Assembly: GCA_032158295.1 (NCBI GenBank)
Contig: CM063262.1
Location: 5,613,394-5,677,393, forward strand
Reading direction: 5' to 3'
Source of the DNA: Pycnopodia helianthoides
Lineage: Eukaryota; Echinodermata; Asteroidea; Forcipulatida; Asteriidae
DNA: 64,000 bases
Program-made: the position numbers and the translations under genes
Notes under the pieces: model-generated
Seen by the model: only the letters and a program-made list of their open reading frames with translations
What the model was told of the DNA's origin: nothing
Databases searched by the model: none
Shown here: positions 13,801 through 25,800 of the stretch, piece after piece
Position numbering within the stretch: the stretch's first letter is position 1
Layout: each line of letters starts with the position of its first letter

Positions 13801-16800
13801 TGCATACTTTTCCGACAGGTTTTGGACGGGCCGCACTACTTCTCGTTCGGTGACCACGGTGGCGTGTTAGCAGCCGTCAGTCAATATGGATCCACCAATG
13901 AAGTCAAGTAAGCACCAATCGTCAGCTTGGATTATGATAGCTCCGCCTTTGACTTTTGCATATCTCTGCCTCATTTGCATACAAATCTTATCGGGCACCA
14001 AATGTTTTAATATGAAGGATGTATGTACTTTATCAAAACCAAAGAAATGGTTTTTAGTCTGTGATAAACAGTTTCTTGAATTGTTTTTATGATTCAGATA
14101 TTCGGTGACAGAAGGTGAGGGTTGGACCACGGAGGCGTTCAACGAAGAGAAGATCATCGTCTACGGAATGATGACCGAGCCGGGAGAGAAGACCACCACG
14201 TTCACTGTGTTTGGTTCCCTGACTCGAGAGCACAGCTGGCTCATTGTGCAGATTGACATGAAAGATGCTCTCGGTAAAGAAAGGCACCACGCTGTAAATC
14301 TCATGTGGGGGTCGGGGGGGGGGCTTTTGGCACCAACCTCGTTCCCAGGGGATAATCTATCTCGTGCCATTTACAAAAAAATTTCCCCTGCCACGTGCTC
14401 CTTGTGTTGGTTAATTAAAGTGTGCCGGTACATGTACATGGCACTTTGTAATTAGGCCTGTGGCCGATCCACTTTACGCGAGAGCTCAAGTATGGTAGCC
14501 TGCAAAAGAGGCATCAAGTTCAAAGAGCATGTGGTTCCCTCTCATTTGTTCTTTGATCTTGTAACATGTCTAACTGTATGCAGTTTAGGGTGACCGTGTA
14601 AACAGAAACACCAGAGCCTGAGTCAGGTGCCCTCATCCGCTTTGCCACGACACGCCAATTTGTGACGAGAGGTATCGATATGGCGCGCTGCCCATGGTGG
14701 CGCGGCCGCCTTGGCACTGGCTATGGCCGGATCGCTGACAAAGTTTTGCGGACATTAGACCTCAAATCTGCAGGTGAAAAATGGGATCCAGCCAAGACAC
14801 CATGCTGTTGCGGCAGCGCGCACCACACACACTCCACACAAGCTATACAACCAAGATTTTATCTCATTCACTGCCCACTCACATTCCTGCTTCAGGCTTT
14901 TAGCCTTACTCCTACCCCTCCCCCATGCAGACTTACTTGTAAACAATTTTTTTTTTTTATCACGGTCTGTTTTTTTTTTTTCAAAAACAGGACCGAATTG
15001 CACCAAGGAAGACTACAAGAGTTGGTGGCCTGGCGAGGAGTTCCCGGGTACCAGCTGCCTGCTGGGCAGTAAGATGGTGTTTGAGCGCCGCATCGCACAC
15101 GCTGTGTGCTACAACGGACAGAACTACGACCGGCCGGTGTCCGTACAGAACTGCACATGCGAAAGGGAGAATTTTGAATGGTGAGTCATTGACGCCAGAG
15201 AGCTTTAAAACAGAAACTTTTTCTCTGGCTGAACAGAACTTAGTAGGGAACCAGTGAGAGGGCCTGACGTCAGAGAGCTTTAAAACAGAAAAATGTTCTC
15301 TCTGTTAACAGAAATTATTAGGGAGCCAGTGAGAGGGCCTGACATCGGAAGCTTTAAAACAGAAAAATGTTCTCATCGCTAAACAGAAATTAGTAGGGAA
15401 CCAGTGAAAGGGCCTAACGTCAGAGAGCTTTAAAAAAAGAAAATTTTTCTCTTGCTATTAAAACAGAAATTAGTAGGGAACCAGTGAGAGGGCCTGATGT
15501 CAGAGAGCTTTAAAACAGAACAATGTTCTCCTGCTAAACAGAAATTAATGGGGAACCAGTTATAGACAGCCCAGGATTGTTTGGCTGCCAACAATTGAGG
15601 GGCCCACGTCAGAGAGCTTGGTGGGACTTGTACCTGCGACCTCCGGATTAATGGCCTGATGTTGGCAGCCTCCCTATTTTGTCAATATCTTTTGTTTGAT
15701 GGGTGCCAGTCAGAAGCCATTCAACCTGCAACTGCATAATATAACCAGGGACAACCCCCAAGTTTACGATACAACCTGGGAAGCATCAGCAGAGGGATCA
15801 CCTTAAGGGGGGATGCAACTGTTTTTATTTCAAACATCAAGTAGTAAACCACAAGGGAAACTGACTGGGTAAAATTTTAACATTTGGTTATTTATTTGTT
15901 GCAGTGATTTTGGATACATGGAGCGGTCCGACTGGCAGACGTCTTGTGTACCTGACCCAGAAAGCCCAATTGATCCCCATCAGGTACCCACGCCCTGTCC
16001 AGAAGGATCATTCTATCGACGAACCAAAGGGTAAGCTTTGCCCTCGATTACAAGGTCATGCGTGTGATTTCTCAGGAATTTTTCCTGTGGTTTTCAGGAT
16101 TTTCTCAAAGCCTTTTTTGAGCTTTCAGATTTTCTTGAAAGAAAGTAAAATACAATCACCAAAGGGAGACAGAAATAGCCCACAGTTTGTCCAAACCTGT
16201 AGTTGTGTATTTTTCTGGTGGCGCACAACAGTCTGTATTTGTGACATCTGGGCCAAATTTCATAGAGCTGCTTAAAGGAACATTACAGAATTGGTTTTTG
16301 CTAACAAAAACAGTTGCTGGCAGTGTAAGCACTTTATGTAATCCACCATATACATAAACTGACAAACCTGTAGAAGTTTGAGATCGATCAGCCATCTGGG
16401 TCACGAGAAAATAGTGAAAAACCGATTACACACTTGCATATGAAATCACATAGATTCAACAAATGATTAAAACGCTCACTGAGCGATAAACTCCAATTGG
16501 TAAATTAGTTTATTTCTCATCTAATACGGCATTTCAGACAGAAATATTTCAAGGGATGTTTTCTACTATCATCATCATTAGACCGTGCAAGTTTTATGTA
16601 AATCTGTGATCAAAAGTATATTTTTTCCTACCAATTCTGTAATGTTCCGTTAAGCAGAAAATATTGATTTAAAAATTTCTGCTTCGCAAAAATATGCTTG
16701 GAATCGGTCACAAACTGTGCACTTAACATGGTGTTTTGGATGGTAACCCTTTTCCAGAAAGCAAAACTTGTTAGGTGCTTAGTGAATTTTTGTGCTGAAT

Positions 16801-19800
16801 CAGCTCTTTGAAATTGGGCCCTGAAAAGTTCTGGCTCTTCAATAAGTGGGGGGGGGGAACCCTGGCCCAGAAGCCATTTTCAGGGATTGGCAAGCCTCAT
16901 CACCTGCAGGATTTTATACCTTACCTTTATACCTTACCTTTTTTTTGTAGAGACCACAGCCTGATTTCATAGAGCTGCTTAACACGTTGACTGCCGGTCA
17001 TTATATTCGTAGTGCGTTCCCATTTGCCGAGTGCGGTGCGCATGCGCGCAAAAGTGCGATGCGCATGCGCGCATACCAAATAGGTACTATACAACAACAA
17101 CAAATTTACATGCACATTCTAAGGTCGATGTCCTCACCACTGCCAGGAAGCGTATGTGTTGCGTGCTCGGTGATTGCCAGTGTATTTAAATAACAATGCA
17201 AAGCCCTTTCATTCACTACGAGTATACTCGTAGTGGCAGAATCCACCTAACCTGTTACTACAAATATACTCGTAGGCGGCAGTCAATGTGTTAAGCAGCA
17301 AATTATTGCTGAACAACTTTCTGCTTTTTGGCCAGAAAGAAATAATTCTATGGCGATGTGAATTTTCATGTACAAAGTAAAGACCAATCCAACACAATGA
17401 GCTGAATTTCATCGGCAGGCATTTGCTGATTTTCATGTGACCTCTTGACCCACAGATACCGCAAGGTCGAAGGTGACACGTGCAGCGGGGGTGAAGAATA
17501 CATATACGAGGCTGACCAGGTGATTTGTCCAGTAAGAGGTTAGTCACATGAATATTCATAAAGAATTTTATTTTGGTGTTACCCTTTCTCCAATGTGTTT
17601 AAAGCACTGTATACTCAGTATTTGCCCGAGTTCTGTAAACAAAATTCCTAAAAAATCCACAGGCATATTACTCGGGTGGGATTCGAACCCACGACCTTTG
17701 CCACTAGAGCAGATGTCTTACCAACTAGACCAACAAGATTGCCCGGTAGCTAGAGGCAGTTCCAATCCTATATTTTAGCAGCGAGTACCGCAATAATTTA
17801 GTAGATGTTAAATTTGCACTGGGGATAAAAAATATTATTTTTGGTTTTACCATTTCGCCAAGTGTTCACTGTGTGACCTTTTCTAAACCAAAATTACCTT
17901 TTTTCGCTCTGTTTAAAATTTTTTTTTTTTATAGAAATGCCGGAGTTCTTGCTGTATGCCACGAGGACGGAGATTCATCGCTATCTCTTGAATAGCGATC
18001 GTGACGAGAGGTTGAACCTTGGTGTGAACCTACAAGCGACCATCGCTGTGGACTTTGATTGGCACAGCAACTGTCTGTACTGGGCCGACATCGTGGAGGA
18101 CGCCATACATGTAAGTAGGGAGCTCACCACGATGTGTTTTTTTTGTCTTTGTGTCAGTTGTATTCAAAATGGAAAAAAATAGAACTAGCTGTTGCAAACT
18201 GCTTACCAACTGCTGTGGTCTCTACGAGCAATAATTTCACTCACCATTTTTGGTTGAGTGGATAAGGGTCAAATTTGTTGCGTGTTTGCGGCTGCTATTG
18301 GAATTGTGGTACAAGCCGCTTGTAGCAGTGCACAGCCACAAGCATGGGTACACATTTTTTGTGTGTCCATGTTATGAACAGCGTTTTGAAAACCAGTGAT
18401 GCAACAGTTATTTCAATGTTGTTTGTAAATTCATTAACCAACGCTGTGTGAATGAAGAGTAGAAAGTACCTGAGTTTGTCAAATACAAGATCTGCAAAGA
18501 GTTACCTCAATATTTATGTGTTGTTCATTTGGTGTCTTTGTAACAAAAAGTGTACCCATGATTGTGGCTGTGCACACCAGCTATTGTCTCTACAGGGTCT
18601 ATCAGTCCTTTCGATTGAAATCAATACTATACTTTATCAAAAATATTTATGCTTGTTTTTCTTTTCGCTCGTAGAAATATTGCTTGGACAACGGCAATCA
18701 CACGTTAATCGTTGACGAACGTATGGAGACCGTAGAGGGCCTGGCCTTTGACTGGCTGGCCATGAACCTGTACTGGGTCGACTCTGGACTGAACAAGATT
18801 GAGGTGGCCCGTCACGACGGACGTTTCCGCCGGACCATCATCAATGATACGTTGGACAAGCCTCGCGCGATTGCGTTGGATCCAAAGAAAGGGTGAGAGG
18901 ATTTGGTGTTGGAGGGACACACTGCCTTAGATTGGGCACTATAAAAAGCGCGGAAAGATGTTTTAAAAGTAGAACACAATGATCCGCACAAATATGCCTC
19001 AAAATTTTGTGGTTTCCTTTTAATTAATGACTTCTTCGCCAGGCTTCCTCGCTAGTTCTTTTCAAGCAATTACTCAAAACATATCTGTTCACTTTGTAAT
19101 TCTGTTTCATTGAACTGAAAGTCGCACCTTACCCTGCATGTTTAAAACTAAAGTCAGCCATAGTTAATCAATGTATTGATGTTGGATAGAGATTTTTTAC
19201 TTTCTTTTGAATTTGTATTTTGCTTGTTCCGTGCCATGAGTATCATGCCTGATGGACCTGGGCCCTCTATAAGAAGTCACCATTATTTATTATTATTAAA
19301 CATCTTCAAGAAATGAAGTCTCATTGCACTTGGGGAGGGGGGAGGGGCGAGGATTATTCTCTGCTGCTGCTCCAGCAGCCGATTTCACGAAACTTTACGC
19401 AATTGCATGGGTCCAAGATTTCAGGTGCACAAATTACGTAATAAATGTTCGCAAGTGGACGTGCGTAAAGTTTTGTGAAGAATCAGCCTTTGTCAACTCA
19501 ACATTTGCGTTCAGTGTGCACAAAACATGTTCAGTCTAAATGTTTTGATATGCAAAAAAATGCCGGACGAAAAAACCATTCCCCGATATTATTAGTTGAA
19601 CTGAGTGCACAAATTTTCGTTCCAAAAACAAATTCCTCATTTTGAAAAACAAATCCCTTCCATTGTTTGTCTTCAGGAAAATGTACTGGACTGATTGGGG
19701 TAACCGGCCCAACATTCGGAGCGCCAACATGGACGGCACTAACCTGCAGGACGTGATCTCCACCAATATCCACTGGCCGAACGGCATCACCATCGACGAT

Positions 19801-22800
19801 CAGACGCAGAAGCTGTACTGGACCGACGCCTACCTCGACCGCATCGAGATGGCCGAGCTGGACGGCTCGCACCGCCGGGTCTTGCTGAGTGAGAACATAC
19901 CCCATCCGTATGCCATCGGGGTTTACAAGGTAAACATCGAGCAGTGAGGCCCTCCAACGCTGAGATCGGATAATTCGTGTCAATTTTTGGGGGTTGGGGA
20001 CGTTTAAACGGTTAAAGGGATTATACAGCAGGCCTGGAATAGACGCAATCGGCGACCGTAGTCACGTGACTCATAGTGGGTATAAAATGTAAACAAACCA
20101 AGCAAGCAACATGCTGTGTGCATGGAAAAGCATGGCTGCTTCCTACCTTCGGGCATAAGCACTTGGGTGCAGCCATGCAAGCAACATGTAGTGTGCATGG
20201 AAAAGCATGGCTGCTTCCTACCTTCTGGCATAAGCACTCGGGTGCAGCCATGCAAGCAACATGTAGTGTGCATGGAAAAGCATGGCTGCTTCCTACCTTC
20301 TGGCATAAGCACTCGGGTGCAGCCATGCAAGCAACATGTAGTGTGCATGGAAAAGCATGGCTGCTTCCTACCTTCTGGCATAAGCACTCGGGTGCAGCCA
20401 TGCAAGCAACATGTAGTGTGCATGGAAAAGCATGGCTGCTTCCTACCTTCTGGCATAAGCACTCGGGTGCAGCCAAGCAAGCAACATGTAGTGTGCATGG
20501 AAAAGCATGGCTGCTTCCTACCTTCTGGCATAAGCACTCGGGTGCAGCCATGCAAGCAACTTGTAGTGTGCATGGAAAAGCATGGCTGCTTCCTACCTTC
20601 TGGCATAAGCACTCGGGCGCAGCCATGCTTTTCTATGCACACTGTTCGTTGCAAGCCCTTGGTTTGTTTACATTATATACCCACTATGAGTCACGTGACT
20701 ACGGTCGCTGATTGTGTCTACTACCTGGAGGGCCACGGCCTTCGTTGCCCTGGTCTTGGCCTTGGTGCCCCTTCAAAAGTTTCCCGTGGATGTAAAGATT
20801 TTCCAATGGAAGTGCCCTTTGCAAAAATTAAAATGGCCTTGCCCTGTCAAAGTTGAAATTCCATGCCTGATACAGGATTTTGAAATATAATTTCACCGTT
20901 TAGGAAAATCGTTTAGGAAAATAAACGTAGATGTACAACCTCAGTAATTTTAGTGGCTACAACCAGAGATGTTACATTTTACATCTCTCAAATTTATCAT
21001 TGGGAAAATTGCTGCTAAAATATAGGATTCGATTGCCTTTAGTTACCAGGCAATCTGAGTGGTCTATTAGTTAGACATCTGCTCCAGAATGGCAAAGGTC
21101 GTGGGGTTCAAATCCCACCCGAGTAATATGCCTGTTGGTGTTTTTTTCTCTTCACAGGACTGAGTATTCGGTTCTTTACACAGGGTGTATTGGTATAACC
21201 AAATAATGTACAACCATGTATAAACGTTTTGGGCCCTGTATGATACTATGTAATGGATTGGTCCAAATAATCATCTTGTCTTTAAGAGAAACTATAAATA
21301 TAAATATAAATATGAATAGTAAACTTGCGGGTACAACCATGGGTAAAATGTCTCTTTTGAAGGAGTGGTGGCTCTGAAAAGAGCCGGTTTGGTCTTGCGT
21401 TTCGAACAGTATACTCTGCTCGTCTTCAGGAGAGTATACTGTTCGAAACGTCGAGACCAAACCGGCTCTTTTCAGAGCCACCACTCCTTCAAAAGAGACA
21501 TTTTAGCCATGGTTGTACCCGCAAGTTTACTATTCATATTTATATTTATATTTATAGTTTCTCTTATTCTCCACACCATGCAAAGCTTCAAACACCATTT
21601 ACATCTTGTCTTTGCTCAGGACGAAGTCTTCTGGGACGACTGGTCCGAAGAGGCCATTCTCAAGGCTGATAAGTACACGGGGTTGCGTCGGGTCACCGTC
21701 ATGGGAAACCTGAGCGGAGTTATGGATCTCAAGGTGTTCCACAACGCCTCCCAGCAAGGTGGTTTCAGTCAGGGGGAGAAATGCAGCAATTAAGAAACAA
21801 CTAAGCACAACAAAAATTATCCTTACCAGAATGAGGTTACCAACCAAAATGCCATTTCTTGTGTACAATTTGTGACCGGTATCCCGATTACTTTTTTACG
21901 CTCAGCAGAAAATTGTTAAGCAATATTTTCTGCTTGGGCAGCTCTATGAACTTGGGCGCTGCTGGCCATCTGCGATGATCTGCTGTCATGTGATCTGTCA
22001 TGTGATCGCCCAAAAGGCAGTCACATGACGGGGGTTTTAAATCACTACGGTGAATTTACTGTCCTCCTTGAGGTGTTTCTAACCAAAGTTAGACAGCCAG
22101 CCAAACTCCATTCAATAATGACAAGAGAGTCAGGAAATAGCCTCCAAACTCCAGTGTTTTATTCAAGCCAGAGGAATGACGCCAGTGAACAAGGAGTGAA
22201 AAGACAATGCTTCTCGCAGGCGTTACCTGAGAAGGCAGTAGATTGGGAAGGATGAATTAGTCACTAAAAATGTGTGAAAAGTGGACATAAACTGTCGTCG
22301 ATAAATTGTGAAAAGCGTGATTCTGAGAATGAACTTGTCAATAGAGGGCGCAAAGAAACTTAGCGGATAGATGGATCCAGAATAGTGAATAAAGATGTTG
22401 TGATGGCATCGCAAGCTACGTCGTTACACTTTCATCGATTCCAAAAATGTTTTATTACCAATCCGTTGGAATCCAATGTTGATTTACATGCTTCTCTTAT
22501 TGTTATATGGTTTTTGAGGCATTGCATGGTGAGGTATGGATGTATATTCGGTTTGCGGTAACACCATGTGTATATCTACTTTGCTGTGTAGATTTTTGTT
22601 CCTTTAGAGAACATGTCTTGCTATTTGTTCTACTACCGCGGAGTAGATTTTCAGAATTCGGGAGACTTCTCAGTTCTGAAAAGAACTGTCCTGCTTGTTA
22701 ACCACTACCTGGGCGGAAGGTAGGAAATCGGCAGGGACTACTACTTTCGCTTAGTGGATCGAGGGGGACTTCTCGTATTTGACTGCACTGCTTATTGTTA

Positions 22801-25800
22801 TTATTGTCACAAAAATATCAAGTGATGCATTGTTTAAAAAAATAACCATGTCACCTGTTGATAGGTAATAACCCATGCAAGGTCGCCAACGGAGGATGCA
22901 CCCATCTCTGTCTGGCCGTGCCTGGTGTTGCAGGCAGCCCCGTCGGCAGGAATTGTCTGTGCCCCGATGACTTCCGCAAGCAGGTCATGCCGAACGGCTC
23001 GGAGTCTTGCCTGTGTGACCGCGGAGAAGTGCTGATGCCCAACGGAGACTGCAAGACGAGTGGTAGGGCAGTTTAGCCTATTAGTCGATTTTAAAGAGGG
23101 GCAAATTCGGTTTTGTGATACACTCATTTTTCCTGAATAGATATTTTTTTTTTTTATGAAATAGGGAGAATAAAATTACGAGTCTGTAGATCTATCGTTT
23201 CAAAAAGTGTAAAATGCCATTTTATTTGGTTATCCTTTCTAGTACGCATTTTTGTCACCGTTCCAAAACATCCAATAACATCACATTTCAAATAGACGGG
23301 TCTGCGCATTTTAAGAAGGAACAATCCCCATTTGTACGGACTCCTGAGTTTTTTTATGATAGTCAGTATGGAAGGTAGGGTTTGTAGTCAGCTGTCCATA
23401 AAAGACCCTTCCCATGAATTATGTAAATTGAACATCGCGTGCGCACTCTCCCTACTGGTTGGCCAAATGAGTGAACGTCGCGCCTTTTTTGTACGGGACT
23501 GATGGTGGCGTGAGGCACACGCATTTGTGCGTCTGCCTAGTGCACAACTCTACGGCATTTGCCAACCAATAGTGTTTGTACGCATGCGTGGATGTAATTA
23601 GCATATTTCATGGGAAGGGTCCATTCAGACAATAATAATAATAACTAGTTCTTTTATAGCGCATTTCACAATAACGTATCAATGCACTTTACATTAGTGC
23701 CCTGGTCATTGGGCCAATGGCATTCCTGTAATCTTTCTCAGCTCCCTGGGGAGTATACAGTACCCTCGCAGGTACTCATTTATACCCCTGGGTGGAGAGG
23801 AGCAATTATATATAGTAAAGCATCTTGCTCAAGGACACAAGTGTCACGACCGGGATTCGAACCCACACCCTGATGACTCGACCACCAGAACTTGAATTCG
23901 ATACTCTTAGCCGCTCGGCCACGACACCCTACATAATGCGGTTCAGCTCTTGTCCTCTGTTGTGGCGTGTCGTGGCCGAGCGGTCTAGTTCACAAGCTCT
24001 GGTGTTGTCAGCAGCAGAGTGTGGGTTCGAATCACGGTCATGACACTAGTGCCCTAGAGCAAGGCACTTAGACCATAATTGCCTCGTAAAAAAGTTGGGA
24101 AGGTAGTGCATTCTGCTCTACCGGCCAGGCTCCTAGTGGACGATACCCATGTCTACATCCTTTACGGACTGTGAAGGGGGGTATAACCCTGTTTCAGCCC
24201 CCAGGAGTAGGTGGCAACAGTTGATTTGGGTTTGACAGCCCAAATCAGTTAAGTGTAGCCCTCACCTTGAAGTGGCCATCCGGCCTTGTCATGTTAGTCG
24301 ATATCTTATAAAAAAAATATAAAATAAAGTAAAATTTTTCTTATTTTTGTTTTTCCATGGGTGAACTATCAATCCTGCTCTGTCTGAGCCATATTTAGGT
24401 GTTCGGCCAAGAGCTGAAAACTTATTGCTCTTTTGTTTTTTCCCTCTGTCTTCTTCTTATCCCAGAACCTTCTTTCGCAATTTTTTCACAAAAAAGAAAA
24501 AGGTCGTACAGTCCTTGAAATTTATCATGTATTTATACCTATTGTATAGATGAAACCGCAACTTTTTTTCGGGATAATGGATGACGTCATAACATTAACG
24601 TTTAAAAATAGTGTTTAATATTTTAAAATCTAATTTCGAGAGATCGATACTTATAAATGATACTTACAAGATCTTTGCACCATATGAAAGCTTTCAATGC
24701 AGTGTACAAATCTTGCACAAAGTGTGACCCCATTGTGACCTTTACGTTTCCCGTTCGAAACTGGACGTTGAAATAAAATATTTTCATCTCTCTCTTGGTT
24801 TGTTTTTCCTTACACCAAGGTACGACCTGCGAGCCGGATCAGTTTGCTTGCGCCAACTTAAACTGTATTCCGTTGCTGTGGAAATGTGATCGCGACAATG
24901 ACTGCGGTGACATGAGTGACGAATTGAACTGCCGTAAGTTTGACTTTAAAAATTTTTTTTTTTTTTAAATTTCTTGAAGGCGAACACATCGCAAAACTCG
25001 TACCATGCTAGAAAAACAGGGACGAGATTCCCCTTTCTAAAATCAGACGAAAAAAAAACACGCACAGTTTTCAGCATGCAAGCACATTGTCCTTATTTTG
25101 GGTTAAAAACAACCAAAATCAGCTGTTACGTTTTCTGTTTCTTTTTGTTTATAGATTCAGTTTTTTGAACATGACTTCATTTCAGAGGGAAATAGTTCAC
25201 AGAAAAAAAGGTTCTAAAATCAGACGAAAATTATATGATAAGGGGAATCAATGTGTGGTGAAGAGGTTTTAAACTAGTGGTTTAAACCTGCCGAGGCCTG
25301 GTTCTTGATAATATCACCCCAAAAAAACCTGTAAAAGTTGAGAACATGTCTGACAGTTTAGCCTCAGCTCACCGAGACTCGGCTTTGAACTTCTATGCGT
25401 GAAGAAAAACCGCGTCGCGCAAGTTTCGAACTTGCGCGCTTCAACTATGCGACTTACCAAATTTGCGGACTTTGTGCAAAACATGATTTTTATCCTGACC
25501 AATTCTGATCTTGGTTGTTTTTCATTTTTACATTCACAGCGTACGAAGCATGTCACACTGACGAGTTTGAGTGTAGCATTACTCGGCAATGTATTCCACT
25601 CAGCTGGAAATGTGACGGCGATAATGACTGTGGGAACATGTCCGACGAGCCAGAATCATGCAGTGAGTGGTTATTGATCCCAGAAAAAAGCAGAGCCCAT
25701 TTGTCTTGGGGGAGGGTGAATCTGAAAGGAACAATTCTAATTTGTCTTGGGGGAGGGTGAATCTGAAAGGAACAATCTCCATTTGTCTTTGGGGAGGGTG

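Noticed and set aside
17532..17538. Stronger-looking donor GTAAGA inside exon 13
   Set aside because: Using it would put the next exon in a frame with an early stop and remove the residues after the tenth cysteine region; GTTAGT at 17539 keeps phase.
20004..20856. Four long overlapping open frames (201-246 residues) on both strands with His/Cys-rich repeats
   Set aside because: They come from a 75-bp tandem repeat whose length is a multiple of 3; frames are open in several registers on both strands and match no domain.
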